In this document: positions 16,942-27,454 of the stretch, piece after piece | Numbering within the stretch: the stretch's first letter is position 1 | Layout: each line of letters opens with the position of its first letter | From: Burkholderiales bacterium | Lineage (GTDB): Bacteria; Pseudomonadota; Gammaproteobacteria; Burkholderiales; Burkholderiaceae_C | Direction of reading: 5' to 3' | NCBI GenBank assembly: GCA_003963115.1 | Contig: RXJQ01000029.1 | Location: 1-39,438 of the forward strand | Length of the DNA stretch: 39,438 bases | Program-made: the position numbers and the translations under genes | Notes under the pieces: generated by a model | The model's input: the letters and a program-made list of their open reading frames with translations, nothing else | What the model was told of the DNA's origin: nothing | Databases searched by the model: none

Positions 16942-18606
16942 ATGAAACGCAAAATCCTGGTGATCGCGCTGATCGCTGCATCGGCCCTGATCGCAAGTGG
17001 CTACGGCCTGTATGTCCTGGGCATGAAGAAGGGCATGGCCCCGACTGCATCGACCTCGCAGCCCATGGCCCAGCCCGCCGTTGAACCCGAGGCCACGCAG
17101 GCACTGCCGCAAAGCATCGCCGAAGGCGAAGACGCCACCCGGCGTCACATCGCCAAAGGCATCAAGGCTGGTGATGTGGACCCCGCGACAGGCAAAAAGG
17201 TCTTGTACTACCACGACCCCATGGTGCCGGGCAACAAGTTCGACAAGCCCGCCAAATCGCCCTTCATGGACATGATGCTGGTGCCCGTCTACGCCGACAG
17301 CGATGGCGACCAAGGCAAGGTCACCGTCAGCCCGCGCATCCAGCAGAACCTGGGCGTGCGCACGGCTGAAGTCGTGGAGGGCATGTTGTCGCCCCAAGTC
17401 TCTGCTGTGGGCAGCATCGCCTACAACGAGCGGGACCAGGTCATCGTGCAGTCACGGGCCACGGGCTATGTCGAACGCCTCTATGTGCGGGCCACGCTGG
17501 ATGCGGTCAAGCAGGGGCAGCCTCTGGCCGATCTCTATGTGCCCGACTGGGTGGCAGCGCAAGAAGAGTTCTTGTCCGTTCGCCGCATGCAGGGTGCCGA
17601 CATGGGCAGCTTGGTCGATGGGGCCCGCCAGCGCATGCGCCAGGTCGGCATGAGTGATGCGCAGATCAAAAGCGTTGAGCGAACCGGGCAGACCCAGGCG
17701 CGCATCACCCTGGCGGCCCCCATCGGCGGCGTCGTCAGCGAACTGATGGCGCGCGAAGGCATGTCCATGATGCCCGGCGCCACCTTGCTGCGCATCAACG
17801 GTGTGTCCACGGTCTGGGCCAACGCCGAAGTGCCGGAGAGCCAGGTCGCGCAACTGCGACCTGGCACCAAGGTGCAGGCCCGCAGCCCGGCTGTGCCCGG
17901 CACCACCTTCGAGGGCACGGTGCAAGCCCTGGTGCCCGAGGTCAACCCCGGCACACGCACCCTCAAGGCGCGGGTGCAGTTGAACAACCCCGGTGCCCAC
18001 CTGGTGCCCGGCATGAGCGTGACCATGCAGTTCATGGACATGCGCGCCGAAAAGGTCTTGCTGATCCCCACCGAGGCGGTCATCCAGACTGGCAAGCGCA
18101 CCGTGGTCATGCTGGCCGAGGACAAGGGGCGATTCCGCCCGGTCGAGGTCGAAACGGGCATCGAGAGCAATGGCCAGACGGAGGTCAAGCGCGGCCTGGA
18201 TGCGGGTCAGCGCGTGGTGGTGTCCTCGCAGTTCCTGATCGATTCGGAAGCCAGCCTCAAGGGCGTGGAGGCACGCCTGAACGGCGCCTCGCCACCGACC
18301 ACCGCCAACACCGCGCCACGACATGAGGGGCAAGGCAAGGTCGAAGCCATCGGTCGCGATGCCATCACGCTGTCGCATGGCCCGATTGCTTCGCTCAAGT
18401 GGGGCGCCATGACCATGGACTTCAAGGTGCCGCTCAAGGGCAGCTTGCCACGCAATCTGGAGGTGGGTGACCCGGTGAACTTCGAGTTCTACATGGATGC
18501 CGATGGCATGCCTCAGTTGACCCGCCTGTCGCCCATGGCGCCCGAGCCCAAGACAGTGCTCCCAGCCAAGGGCATGGACATGAGCAAAGCCGGGAGCCAA
18601 CCATGA
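16942..18606 (+). CDS. cusB: RND periplasmic adaptor fused to a CusF domain (CusB-CusF)
   Basis: 554-residue membrane-fusion protein linking CusA-like and CusC-like components. An N-terminal membrane anchor (residues 4-22) precedes a heavy-metal-binding YHS-like segment, [15 protein letters not shown] with [12 protein letters not shown]. The barrel-sandwich and beta-barrel adaptor domains follow ([24 protein letters not shown], in two pieces, onward). After about residue 450 there is a complete CusF-like domain with the Cu/Ag ligands W-x2-M-x-M in [10 protein letters not shown]. In E. coli CusF is a separate chaperone that hands metal to CusB, so the fusion tethers donor to pump. The start is at ATG 16942 ([11 protein letters not shown]). 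The stop overlaps the cusA start (ATGA). Confidence 0.93.
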   Translation: MKRKILVIALIAASALIASGYGLYVLGMKKGMAPTASTSQPMAQPAVEPEATQALPQSIAEGEDATRRHIAKGIKAGDVDPATGKKVLYYHDPMVPGNKFDKPAKSPFMDMMLVPVYADSDGDQGKVTVSPRIQQNLGVRTAEVVEGMLSPQVSAVGSIAYNERDQVIVQSRATGYVERLYVRATLDAVKQGQPLADLYVPDWVAAQEEFLSVRRMQGADMGSLVDGARQRMRQVGMSDAQIKSVERTGQTQARITLAAPIGGVVSELMAREGMSMMPGATLLRINGVSTVWANAEVPESQVAQLRPGTKVQARSPAVPGTTFEGTVQALVPEVNPGTRTLKARVQLNNPGAHLVPGMSVTMQFMDMRAEKVLLIPTEAVIQTGKRTVVMLAEDKGRFRPVEVETGIESNGQTEVKRGLDAGQRVVVSSQFLIDSEASLKGVEARLNGASPPTTANTAPRHEGQGKVEAIGRDAITLSHGPIASLKWGAMTMDFKVPLKGSLPRNLEVGDPVNFEFYMDADGMPQLTRLSPMAPEPKTVLPAKGMDMSKAGSQP

Positions 18607-21600
18607 TCGCCCGGCTGATCCGTTGGTCCATCGCCAACCGCTTCCTCGTGCTGCTGGCCACGCTGATGCTCAGCGCCTGGGGGGTGTATTCGGTGATGCG
18701 CACGCCGTTGGACGCCCTGCCTGATCTGTCGGACGTGCAGGTGATCATTCGCACGACCTACCCAGGCCAGGCGCCACGCATCGTCGAGAACCAGATCACC
18801 TACCCGCTGACCACGACGATGCTGTCCGTGCCTGGCGCCAAGACGGTGCGGGGCTATTCCTTCTTCGGTGATTCGTACGTCTACGTGCTGTTCGAAGATG
18901 GCACCGACCTGTACTGGGCCCGCTCACGCGTGCTGGAGTACCTGAACCAGGTGCAGTCCCGCTTGCCCGCCAGCGCCAAAGCCTCGCTGGGGCCCGATGC
19001 CACGGGCGTGGGTTGGATCTACCAGTACGCGCTGGTGGACCATGGCGGCACGCAGGATGCGGGCCAGTTGCGGGCCTTGCAGGACTGGTTCCTCAAGTAC
19101 GAACTCAAGACCGTGCCCAATGTGGCGGAAGTGGCTTCGGTGGGCGGCATGGTGCGCCAATACCAGGTCGTGCTTGATCCGGACAAGCTCGCGGCCTACA
19201 ACATCCCGCATACCAAGGTGGTCGAGGCCATCCAGAAGGCCAACCAGGAAGCGGGTGGCTCGGTGCTGGAGTTGGGTGAGGCCGAGTACATGGTGCGCGC
19301 CTCGGGCTACCTGCAATCGCTGGACGATTTCCGGCAAGTGCCCTTGATGACCACGGATGCGGGTGTGTCGGTGCGCCTGGGTGACGTGGCCCGCATCCAG
19401 ATCGGGCCGGAGATGCGCCGGGGCATTGGCGAGTTGGATGGCGAGGGCGAAGCCGCTGGCGGCGTCATCGTGATGCGCTCGGGCAAGAACGCGCTGGAGA
19501 CCATTGCGGCGGTGAAGGCCAAGCTCAAAACGCTGCAAGCCAGCCTGCCCAAAGGCGTGGAGATCGTGCCGGTGTACGACCGCTCCAGCCTGATCGAACG
19601 CGCGGTGGACAACCTCTCGCACAAGCTGCTCGAAGAGTTCGCTGTCGTGGCCGTGGTGTGCTTTGTCTTCTTGTTCCACCTGCGCTCGGCTTTGGTGGCG
19701 ATCATCTCGCTGCCGCTGGGCATTTTGGCAGCCTTCATCGTCATGCACTACCAGGGGGTGAACGCCAACATCATGTCACTGGGCGGCATCGCCATTGCCA
19801 TCGGTGCCATGGTGGACGCGGCCGTCGTGATGATCGAGAACGCGCACAAGCACCTGGAGCATTGGGCACATGCGCATCCCGATCAGACTTTGGAAGGACC
19901 AGAGCGCTGGAAGGTCATTGGCGACTCGGCCGCAGAGGTGGGTCCTGCACTGTTCTTCTCGCTGTTGATCATCACGCTGTCCTTCGTGCCTGTGTTCACG
20001 CTGGAGGCCCAGGAGGGACGGCTGTTCTCGCCACTGGCTTTTACCAAGACCTACGCCATGGCCGCTGCCGCAGGCCTGTCGGTCACGCTGATCCCTGTGC
20101 TGATGGGGTATTTGATCCGTGGCCGGATTCCAGATGAAAAAAGCAACCCGCTCAACCGCTTTCTGATCGCCGTCTACCGCCCGCTGCTCAATGCTGTCTT
20201 GCGGGGGCCCAAGATCACCCTGGCCGTGGCCGCCGTGCTGCTCGTTCTCAGCCTGTGGCCCTTGCAGCACATCGGCGGGGAGTTCATGCCTCGGTTGGAT
20301 GAAGGCGATCTGCTCTACATGCCATCGGCCTTGCCCGGCCTGTCCGCTGGCAAGGCGGGCGAGTTGCTTCAACAGACCGACCGCTTGATCAAGACGGTGC
20401 CCGAAGTGGCCAGCGTGTACGGCAAGGCGGGCCGCGCCGAAACCGCCACCGACCCGGCGCCCATGGAGATGTTCGAGACCACCATCCAGTTCAAGCCCAA
20501 GGACCAATGGCGCCCAGGCATGACGCAAGACAAGCTGGTCGATGAGCTGGACCGCATCGTCAAGGTGCCCGGCCTGGCCAACATCTGGGTGCCGCCCATC
20601 CGCAACCGCATCGACATGCTGGCCACCGGCATCAAGAGCCCCGTGGGCGTCAAAGTGGCGGGCGCCGACCTGGCCACCATCGATCGCCTCACGGGCGAGA
20701 TCGAGCGCGCCCTCAAGGACGTACCCGGTGTGAGCAGCGCCTTGGCCGAACGCCTGACAGGCGGACGTTATGTGGACATCAACATCCGCCGTGATGCCGC
20801 CGCGCGCTTTGGCATGAACATCGCCGATGTGCAATCCGTCATCAGCTCGGCAGTAGGTGGCGAGAACATCGGCGAAACGGTAGAAGGCTTGCAGCGCTTC
20901 CCGATCAACCTGCGCTATCCCCGCGAGACGCGCGACTCTCTGGAGAAGCTGCGCACCCTGCCCATCGTCAATGAGCGGGGACAGCGCCTGGTCTTGTCCG
21001 ATGTGGCTGACATCCGCATCACCGATGGTCCACCCATGCTGCGCAGCGAGAACGCACGCCTGTCCGGCTGGGTGTATGTGGACATCCGGGGACGGGATTT
21101 GCGATCAGCGGTGCAGGACATGCAAAAGGCTGTCGCAGCCAAGGTCCACTTGCCACCGGGCTACTCGGTATCCTGGTCAGGCCAGTTCGAGTTCCTGGAG
21201 CGGGCCACGGCCAAGCTCAAGGTCGTGGTGCCCTTCACGTTGCTGATCATTTTCGTGCTGCTGTACCTGACCTTCGGGGCCATGGACGAGGCCCTGTTGA
21301 TCATGGCCACCTTGCCTTTTGCGCTGGTCGGGGGCATCTGGCTGCTCTACCTGCTGGGCTACAACCTGTCAGTGGCAGGGGCGGTTGGGTTCATTGCCCT
21401 GGCCGGCGTGTCGGCCGAGTTTGGCGTGATCATGCTGCTGTACCTCAAGCACGCTTGGGGGGAGAGGATCGAGCAAGGTACTGTCACCACCGACGACCTG
21501 CTGGACGCCATCCGCGAAGGAGCCGTCCTTCGGGTGCGTCCCAAAGCCATGACCGTGGCAGTGATCCTGGCGGGCCTGTTTCCGATCATGTGGGGCTCGG

Positions 21601-21764
21601 GAACGGGCTCCGAAGTCATGCAGCGCATTGCCGCGCCCATGGTCGGTGGCATGGTCACGGCACCGCTGTTGTCGATGTTCGTGATTCCGGCCGCTTACCT
21701 GTTGATTCGCCGCAGTAAGAAGTCCAGCACCATTGCGGCAGACGCACAAGGGGTGCAGTCATGA
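18603..21764 (+). CDS. cusA: Heavy-metal efflux RND transporter (CusA-like, Cu/Ag)
   Basis: 1,053-residue inner-membrane proton-driven pump of the HME-RND group. TM4 carries the [19 protein letters not shown] signature with the proton-relay Asp and Glu. Periplasmic porter segments include [16 protein letters not shown] and [17 protein letters not shown], whose methionines correspond to the metal-binding Met residues of CusA (around 623 and 672 in E. coli). This favours monovalent Cu/Ag over the divalent CzcA type. Length is as expected. It is translationally coupled at both ends: an ATGA overlap with the adaptor and another with the small gene at 21761. Confidence 0.95.
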   Translation: MIARLIRWSIANRFLVLLATLMLSAWGVYSVMRTPLDALPDLSDVQVIIRTTYPGQAPRIVENQITYPLTTTMLSVPGAKTVRGYSFFGDSYVYVLFEDGTDLYWARSRVLEYLNQVQSRLPASAKASLGPDATGVGWIYQYALVDHGGTQDAGQLRALQDWFLKYELKTVPNVAEVASVGGMVRQYQVVLDPDKLAAYNIPHTKVVEAIQKANQEAGGSVLELGEAEYMVRASGYLQSLDDFRQVPLMTTDAGVSVRLGDVARIQIGPEMRRGIGELDGEGEAAGGVIVMRSGKNALETIAAVKAKLKTLQASLPKGVEIVPVYDRSSLIERAVDNLSHKLLEEFAVVAVVCFVFLFHLRSALVAIISLPLGILAAFIVMHYQGVNANIMSLGGIAIAIGAMVDAAVVMIENAHKHLEHWAHAHPDQTLEGPERWKVIGDSAAEVGPALFFSLLIITLSFVPVFTLEAQEGRLFSPLAFTKTYAMAAAAGLSVTLIPVLMGYLIRGRIPDEKSNPLNRFLIAVYRPLLNAVLRGPKITLAVAAVLLVLSLWPLQHIGGEFMPRLDEGDLLYMPSALPGLSAGKAGELLQQTDRLIKTVPEVASVYGKAGRAETATDPAPMEMFETTIQFKPKDQWRPGMTQDKLVDELDRIVKVPGLANIWVPPIRNRIDMLATGIKSPVGVKVAGADLATIDRLTGEIERALKDVPGVSSALAERLTGGRYVDINIRRDAAARFGMNIADVQSVISSAVGGENIGETVEGLQRFPINLRYPRETRDSLEKLRTLPIVNERGQRLVLSDVADIRITDGPPMLRSENARLSGWVYVDIRGRDLRSAVQDMQKAVAAKVHLPPGYSVSWSGQFEFLERATAKLKVVVPFTLLIIFVLLYLTFGAMDEALLIMATLPFALVGGIWLLYLLGYNLSVAGAVGFIALAGVSAEFGVIMLLYLKHAWGERIEQGTVTTDDLLDAIREGAVLRVRPKAMTVAVILAGLFPIMWGSGTGSEVMQRIAAPMVGGMVTAPLLSMFVIPAAYLLIRRSKKSSTIAADAQGVQS

Positions 21765-22147
21765 GCACCCGGCACCTCATCACAAAGGCCCTTGGTTCAG
21801 CGGTGCGAACCCTGTTCGTTGGCAGCGCTTTGTGGTTGGGGTTGAATGGCCGGCCAAGCCTGTCGCCATCAATCCAGGCACAGGATCAAGCGAAAGCTCA
21901 ATGGCTGCTTTTGTCCGAAGGGGGTCTCGATCATATGCCAGACATGGCCGATGGCAATGACTGCGCCATGTGTCGTTCAGCACCTGGGCCAACGATCCAA
22001 TCACTGAGCGAGAAAACCAAATCCATCTGGCTCTCAGCTTGGTACGTCAGTGGGCAATTGCCCCTAGATCGGTTCGTGTGCCCTGTCTTGGGCCTGACTC
22101 CGGTCCTTGTGCCTGCACGCGTCGTGTTTTGCCGGTGGCTGAATTGA
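21761..22147 (+). CDS. Small hypothetical protein after cusA
   Basis: 128-residue protein whose ATG overlaps the cusA stop (ATGA), so it belongs to the operon. The N-terminal hydrophobic stretch (about residues 12-30, [19 protein letters not shown]) looks like a signal or anchor. A middle [15 protein letters not shown] motif offers Met/Asp/Cys ligands. The tail [15 protein letters not shown] resembles other small hypothetical proteins of metal operons. I do not recognise a named family. A periplasmic metal-binding accessory is plausible from context only. Confidence 0.55.
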   Translation: MSTRHLITKALGSAVRTLFVGSALWLGLNGRPSLSPSIQAQDQAKAQWLLLSEGGLDHMPDMADGNDCAMCRSAPGPTIQSLSEKTKSIWLSAWYVSGQLPLDRFVCPVLGLTPVLVPARVVFCRWLN

Positions 22148-22206
22148 TTCTGAGCTGGCGAGCGACACGCTAACCAGATCCCATTCATTTTCTGAGGAAG
22201 ACCATC

Positions 22207-22557
22207 ATGAAAACCATGCACTACCTGATCGCCTCGACCATCATGGTCGCTGGCTTGGCCTCGGTTTCCGCACACGCTGAAACACACCGCCCGTCTCTGA
22301 CGCCCACGGCAAGCCCGATGCCCACGCCGTGGCAAGCGGATCGGGTCATAGAAATCACGCCCCAAACTCAATGGGTCAACGTCAAGCGACTGGAGGTCGT
22401 TCAATTTGTCAACACCACCAGCAATGGCCCCAAGTCGTTCACATGGCAATTCGACGCACGATCCGTCAGGCCGTTTCACTTGAGTGATATTGCACCCGCA
22501 GGCTTTATCGGGCCGCAAGTGATGGTGTACGTTGCACCCAGCCGCCTCTCCAGGTGA
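22207..22557 (+). CDS. czcE: CzcE-like periplasmic heavy-metal protein
   Basis: 116-residue exported protein with signal peptide cleaved after about residue 24 (VSAHA). The mature part matches the CzcE pattern: WVNVKRLEVVQFV, KSFTWQFDA and FHLSDIAPAG, ending in a VYVAP strand. CzcE of Cupriavidus metallidurans binds copper and other divalent ions in the periplasm. The ribosome site GAGGAAG lies 8 to 14 bases before the ATG. The last residues (SRLSR) differ from the usual Asn-Pro-rich ending, so a late frameshift trimming the C terminus is possible. It follows the cus operon by about 60 bp on the same strand. Confidence 0.78.
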   Translation: MKTMHYLIASTIMVAGLASVSAHAETHRPSLTPTASPMPTPWQADRVIEITPQTQWVNVKRLEVVQFVNTTSNGPKSFTWQFDARSVRPFHLSDIAPAGFIGPQVMVYVAPSRLSR

Positions 22558-22688
22558 ACCAAGTGTGGCCAGCGGCACGCTTGGAATCAGGATCAAGCCA
22601 ACCGTTGGCCTTTGCGGCTTCCAGATCGCACACGTCAGGTGACCGTTCGCCCCCTCGATAGCCATTTCCATTTCAACAGGAGCTTCAC

Positions 22689-23060
22689 ATGAAAAAACTC
22701 ACCCTCGCCACCCTCGTCCTCGCCATGGCACTCCCCGCTGGTGGCGTGTTTGCCCAGCAGAAGATGAACGACATGAAATGTGCGGACATGAAGGACATGA
22801 AATGCATGGATATGTCTGAAAAATCTGCTACCAATCAACATGCCACGCATATGGCCAAGGGCATGGTCAAGAAGATCGACACTAAGACGGGCATGGTCAC
22901 GGTCGCGCACGAAGCCGTCACAAGCATGAAATGGCCAGCCATGACGATGAGCTTCAAAGTCAAAGACCAGATGCTTCTGGAGAAGTTCACTGCCGGCAAC
23001 AAGGTCGAATTCGAGTTCAAGCAAGAAGGTAAGGACTTCGTCGTGACCGCAGTGAAGTAA
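22689..23060 (+). CDS. cusF: CusF-like periplasmic copper/silver chaperone with a Met/Cys-rich leader
   Basis: 123-residue protein with a clear signal peptide (MKKLTLATLVLAMALPAGGV, then FAQQ). The mature N terminus is unusually Met/Cys/Asp-rich (KMNDMKCADMKDMKCMDM). A CusF OB-fold follows with the cation-pi copper site W-x2-M-x-M in MKWPAMTMSF. CusF carries Cu(I)/Ag(I) to CusB. This is the second CusF-type domain in the cluster, beside the one fused to the adaptor. A purine-rich AGGAG precedes the ATG by about 8 bases. Confidence 0.93.
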   Translation: MKKLTLATLVLAMALPAGGVFAQQKMNDMKCADMKDMKCMDMSEKSATNQHATHMAKGMVKKIDTKTGMVTVAHEAVTSMKWPAMTMSFKVKDQMLLEKFTAGNKVEFEFKQEGKDFVVTAVK

Positions 23061-23202
23061 CGGCGTCGCCTTGCGTTGTTTGCTTGCGCCATCCGGTAAC
23101 GGAAGGCGCAGACGTAGCCGACTGGCTGCCGCTCTGAAGTTGGCCGGTCGGTGTTCCCTTGTTGCATTCTGACAATCCAACTCTTCACCGGAGAATCTGA
23201 AC

Positions 23203-24017
23203 ATGACAACGAAAACCGCCTTGGCCTCGGCCATCACCCTGGCCTGCGTGAGCATCACCGCGTCTGCACAGCAGTCGACACAACCAAACGCCCCTACGGC
23301 CGAGTCCGGACCACCTTCGTGGCCGGTCTCGGGCATCTGGATGCCGGCCGACGCGAAGGACGCCGGCAAGTTGACGGGGCGAAGTTGGCTCTCGGGCGTC
23401 AAGGTACGCGGCTGGGTCGACGCTTACTACGTGAGCAACCGAAACCACCCAGATCGAGTCACCGTCGATGCGAACCAAGGCTCTTCCGTCGTCAAGGGCA
23501 AGAACATCAGCGTCGAGGGCCGCACCTTCGACGTGCAGGACCACAAGCTCTCTCACACACTTGCGGAAATCGAAATCGAGAAGATCCCTTCGCTCGGCGG
23601 CTTCGGCTTCAAGCTGGACCTGGCGGCAGGAGAAACCCAGAACATCATGCTCGACACGATTCACGATTCACGATTCACGGTGCACTGGGACCCACTGCGA
23701 CCAAGGGCCAAGTCAACGGCCTCGGGCGTGGCATACAGCATGCGTCCGTCAGCTACCTCGCGCCGCTCGGCAGCGGGCTGCGTGTGGATCTAGGGAAATT
23801 CGTCACCCACATCGGCGGCGAAACCATCGAAACAGTGAAGAACTGGAACTACTCACACGCATTCTTCTACACCTACGCGATTCCGTTCCAAGACACGGGG
23901 GCTCGGCTCAACTACAACTGGTCCGACACGCTGTACACGGAGATCTACGTTGTGAACGGATGGAACGTGACCCACGACAACAATTCCGGGCGGACGTGGG
24001 GACCTTCCGTCGGTTGG
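23203..24017 (+). pseudogene. Porin-like outer-membrane protein, frameshifted and truncated
   Basis: The N-terminal half (signal peptide ending ITASAQQ, then VKVRGWVDAYYVSNRN) reads from 23203 to about 23655. The rest of the barrel reads in another frame as THGALGPTATKGQ-like sequence onward (GRGIQHASVSYLAPLGSGLR; NWNYSHAFFYTYAIPFQDTG; YTEIYVVNGWN). The shift coincides with a 7-bp repeat present three times (23655-23675); a single copy would give one continuous frame through LDTIHGALGP. The family is a BBP2/DUF1597-like porin, judged from the GWVDAYY and VNGWN blocks. The 3' end is lost where sequence switches to an ISL3-type transposase at about 24018. The chimeric reading frame running to 24386 is not a real protein. 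Confidence 0.8.
23655..23679. repeat. Tandem CACGATT heptamer, three copies
   Basis: CACGATT at 23655-23661, 23662-23668 and 23669-23675 is followed by CACG. The array lies exactly at the frame change of the porin gene. One copy restores the frame, as four copies would. Slipped-strand mispairing is the likely origin. Confidence 0.9.
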
Positions 24018-24338
24018 ACGAAGAACTACCCTGAGCTGGGGGCCGCGTACAGCCTCAAGGAGGGCTTCTACGGCATCTACGAGGGCTCGGGTAGCCCGCA
24101 GGCTGCCATCGCGGCCTACGAGGCTTGGAACAAGGCCGTGGTGCCCGAGGTGCGGGACGCCTACTCCGACCTGATTCGCGCTTGGACGAAGTGGCAACCG
24201 TGGATTCTTGGCTACTTCGATCACCCGGTGACGAACGCCTACACCGAGAGCCTCAACAGCCTGATCCGAGTGATGAACAGGTTGGGGCGCGGCTACAGCT
24301 TCGAGGCGCTGCGCGCCAAGATTCTGTTCACCGAGGGC
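24018..24338 (+). pseudogene. C-terminal fragment of an ISL3-type transposase
   Basis: About 107 codons resembling the end of ISL3-family transposases: NYPELGAAYSLKEGFYGIYE, then YFDHPVTNAYTESLNSLIR with the catalytic glutamate, and RGYSFEALRAKILF. There is no 5' part or left IS end. The fragment is fused in frame to the porin remnant on the left. It is cut on the right by the GGGG terminus of the Tn3-family element at 24339. The apparent C-terminal residues up to 24386 are encoded by the transposon's inverted repeat. Confidence 0.75.
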
Positions 24339-24376
24339 GGGGTGATCTCGGTTTCGGTGCAGAAACTCCCGCCTTC
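24339..24376 (+). repeat. Left terminal inverted repeat (38 bp) of the Tn3-family element
   Basis: Begins GGGGTGATCTCGGTTTC and ends CTCCCGCCTTC. The 38-bp length and GGGG start are diagnostic of Tn3-family ends. It matches the inverted sequence at 39405-39438 with three mismatches in 34. Its inner half also matches the two internal copies after tnpA. Confidence 0.82.
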
Positions 24377-24479
24377 AGCCTGGTAGTAACCCTCCCCCTG
24401 ATTCGCGTCGCGAGGGGTCAATTGCCCGTGTCCGATCCCCTATAGTGAAGCCCATCAAACGATCAACTTCGGGGACATC

Positions 24480-27419
24480 GTGGCCACGTTTCGTCAGCGC
24501 TTCGTTGGTGCGACAGAGCTCCCAAAGACGCTCACAGAGTTCGACGTGGAACAATCGTTCCAGTTGAGCAAAGACGACCTGGATGCAATCCGAAAGCGCT
24601 TTCGGACGACTGGGCGCCTCGCTGCGGCCATTCAGTTGACGGTTATCCGTGCAACCGGGCGCCCGCTTGATCGGCTGACCAATGTTCCACGGGCACTGCT
24701 TCGATCACTATGCGGCGCACTCGGTGTTCAAGAGACTTCCATCGCGTCGCTTAAAACGCTGTATGGCCGTCAGGCAACGCTTTACGAACATCAGGCCTGG
24801 GCTCGTCAAATCAGCGGCTTCGTTGAGGCTGACGCTGATGCCCTGGCCAGATGCTCAGAAACGCTGGGGAGACTGGCTGGCACGGCTTCTTCCGTCGATG
24901 AACTGGTCAAGCAAGCCGAAATCTGGTTGTATGACCAAGGGCGCCTCCTGCCAGGCGACCGTGCGCTACGCGATCTGGCCCGACACGCCTACCTGGCCAT
25001 AGATGCCGCTGCCCTGCACACGATTCGTGATCAGGTGGGCGGGCCCGGCATCGAGAAGGCGATCAAGGCGGTTTTCTCGCTACGTCGCGGCCGAACTGGT
25101 GGCGCTGTGCTCGAATGGCTCAAAGGCTCCCCCGGCAAGCATGGGCCATCAGGCTTGTCCGAGGTGACGGACAAGATCACCTTTCTCAAAGATCTTGGCG
25201 TGGACAAGTGGACGCTCGATGCCATCCCCAATGCAAGGCTGCGTGCCTACGGGCAGGCGGTGACGCATCGCCCGCCGAGCGACACAAAGCGGCTCAAGCA
25301 CGAGACCCAGTCCATCGAGGTGGTCTGTTTCCTGCGCATGACGCTTTTGGAATTGACTGACGTGGCGCTCTACATTGCCGCACGCCGAGTCTGTGATCTG
25401 GTGCGGCGGGCGTCAACCAAGGTGCAAGGCAAGCAAACCCGTGGTCTGACCCATTACAGAGAAAAGCAAGAACAGATCCGGCAGGTTCTCCATGAGGAAG
25501 GGCCTGATGCCGAGCAGAAGCTGGAAGTGCTCAAGCAGCTTGTGCCCAAGGACGATGTCGAGCCCCGGTACAGCCGTGCCGCGTTGGTGCGTCAGGCACT
25601 GGTGGAAGACAACACTCGCGTCCAGGCTCTGCTCAATGGACTCACTGGCCTAGATCTGCAGGGCCGAGCAAACGTCTCGTCGCTCAAGCAGATCGACGTG
25701 TTGCGAGATTTGAAAGCAAGGGGCGTCAAGGAACTGCCGCAAGACTTTGACCTGGCGATCACCGATCCAGTTTGGCATGACCTGTTGCGCGATGAGAACC
25801 GAGTCAAGGCGCACGCTGCGCTGCGTGCATGCGCATTGATGTCCGTGCGCAAGGATCTGCGTGGCGGCAGGCTATGGATCGAGCACAGCCTGGACTACCG
25901 TAACCGCGAAGGTCTGTTGATCCCTCCCGAACAATGGAAGAAAGAACGGGGCCAGTTCGTCAGTGCGTTGAACCTGGTCGTTGATCCGCGCAAGCTCCTT
26001 GAGGTCATCAGAGCCAACCTTGATGCTGGTCTTGCGGGCCTGGCCGAGGCACTGAGAACCGGCAAGGTTGAGATCGACGATCAAGCCCAGTTCCGGCTGC
26101 CGGCCTTGTTGCCTCTGGAAGGCGATGATCAGGTCCGCCGAGCGCGCGATGCCATGTTCAATGCCATCGGGGAATGCCAGTTCAGCGACATGATCGTTGA
26201 GGTGGACGTCCACGTCGGCCTTACGGAAACGCTGCTTGGGCGCAAAGCCAACTCGGTGCAGGAACTGCTTGGCTGCTATGGGGCCCTGTTGGCCCACGGC
26301 ACAGAAAACGATGCCAAGGGCGTCGCGGCCATGGTGCCTGGACTGGAGGTGGCGCACGTCACTGCGGCGATGCGTGCACTGGAGGCCGCAGATCGGCTGC
26401 GAAAGGCCAATGATCGGGTCGTGGCGTTCCAGAAGCGCTTCCCGATTGCCGAGCACTGGGGCAAGGGAGACAAGGCCTCGGCCGACATGATGTCTCTGGA
26501 TGCGTCCAAGCACCTCTTCAATGCGCGGATTGACCCACGCCGTCGAACCTACGCAGTGGGGATCTACACCCATGTTCTGAGCACTTACGGCGTCATCTAC
26601 GATCAGCCCATCGTTCTGAACGAGCGACAAGCCGGAGCGGCAGTCGACGGTGTCGAGCGATACAACGCCACGGTGGAGGACGGCATCAGGTTGTCTTTGC
26701 TGGCCGTTGACACCCATGGCTACACCAACGTTGCCATGGCCGTGGCCAAACTCCTGGGCTTCGACTTGTGCCCACAGTTGCGCAACCTGTCTGAGCGGCG
26801 CCTGTTTGTGCCCAGGCGCATGGAGTTTCCTGAAGCTTTGGCAGCGGCCACGGTCAATGACATTTCAGAGCGCGCCATCATCAAAGGTTGGGACGAGTTG
26901 CTGCGCCTGATCGCATCGATCCGGATCGGGAGGGTATCGCCCAAGTTTGTGCTGGAGAAGATGGGCAGCGCAGCCCAAGGCGATCCTCTCCATAAGGCAG
27001 CTGACCACTTGGGCAAATTGCTACGCAGCCTGTACCTATGCGATTTCTTCAGTAACGAAGAGTTTCGGCGCGAAATTCACACCCTGCTCAACCGTGGAGA
27101 GTCCGTTCACCAGCTCCAGCGGGCTGTATTTCACGGCCGGGTGATGCCCGAGCGTGGTCGGCGCAGCGACGAGATGCGCGCCATATCTGGATCACACGCC
27201 TTGCTGACCAACATCGTGATCGCTTGGAACACCATGAAGATGCAGGAGGTCGTGGACCGCTGGAAAAAAGCCAAGACCCCTGTCGAAGATGCATGGCTCA
27301 GGCGGATGGGCCCGGTTCACTTTGGCAACATCAACTTCCGAGGCACGATGTCTTTTGGTATCGACAGGCATGCAGCCACCTTGCTGCAAAAGCGGCAAGT
27401 TGAGCGCAGGCGGGCCTGA
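24480..27419 (+). CDS. tnpA: Tn3-family transposase TnpA
   Basis: 979-residue DDE transposase that performs replicative transposition, binding the 38-bp ends. The N-terminal DUF4158 region (FRQRFVGATELPKTLTEFDVEQSF, given here in two parts of the same block, residues 3-27) is followed by the DDE_Tnp_Tn3 catalytic part. Catalytic acids are about Asp669 or Asp674 (SADMMSLDAS), Asp744 (LAVDTHGYTN) and Glu near residue 898 (RRSDEMRAISGSHALLTNI). Length is normal (about 1,000) and no lesion is seen. The start is a GTG at 24480 with GGGG 6 to 9 bases upstream. It lies alone at the left end, with no resolvase beside it; the resolution genes are 10 kb away at 37132-39361. Confidence 0.95.
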   Translation: MATFRQRFVGATELPKTLTEFDVEQSFQLSKDDLDAIRKRFRTTGRLAAAIQLTVIRATGRPLDRLTNVPRALLRSLCGALGVQETSIASLKTLYGRQATLYEHQAWARQISGFVEADADALARCSETLGRLAGTASSVDELVKQAEIWLYDQGRLLPGDRALRDLARHAYLAIDAAALHTIRDQVGGPGIEKAIKAVFSLRRGRTGGAVLEWLKGSPGKHGPSGLSEVTDKITFLKDLGVDKWTLDAIPNARLRAYGQAVTHRPPSDTKRLKHETQSIEVVCFLRMTLLELTDVALYIAARRVCDLVRRASTKVQGKQTRGLTHYREKQEQIRQVLHEEGPDAEQKLEVLKQLVPKDDVEPRYSRAALVRQALVEDNTRVQALLNGLTGLDLQGRANVSSLKQIDVLRDLKARGVKELPQDFDLAITDPVWHDLLRDENRVKAHAALRACALMSVRKDLRGGRLWIEHSLDYRNREGLLIPPEQWKKERGQFVSALNLVVDPRKLLEVIRANLDAGLAGLAEALRTGKVEIDDQAQFRLPALLPLEGDDQVRRARDAMFNAIGECQFSDMIVEVDVHVGLTETLLGRKANSVQELLGCYGALLAHGTENDAKGVAAMVPGLEVAHVTAAMRALEAADRLRKANDRVVAFQKRFPIAEHWGKGDKASADMMSLDASKHLFNARIDPRRRTYAVGIYTHVLSTYGVIYDQPIVLNERQAGAAVDGVERYNATVEDGIRLSLLAVDTHGYTNVAMAVAKLLGFDLCPQLRNLSERRLFVPRRMEFPEALAAATVNDISERAIIKGWDELLRLIASIRIGRVSPKFVLEKMGSAAQGDPLHKAADHLGKLLRSLYLCDFFSNEEFRREIHTLLNRGESVHQLQRAVFHGRVMPERGRRSDEMRAISGSHALLTNIVIAWNTMKMQEVVDRWKKAKTPVEDAWLRRMGPVHFGNINFRGTMSFGIDRHAATLLQKRQVERRRA

Positions 27420-27454
27420 GCCTGGGCGCGGCGTCTGAGGTCTTTCAAATGGGG

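Noticed and set aside
17452..18600. 382-residue minus-strand frame
   Set aside because: His/Leu-rich shadow of the CusB-CusF coding strand.
19776..20834. 352-residue minus-strand frame inside cusA
   Set aside because: Antisense to conserved RND sequence; no recognisable domain.
23151..24386. A single 411-residue protein
   Set aside because: It joins a frame-shifted porin, a transposase tail and a transposon end; the first 170 residues are out of frame with the porin.
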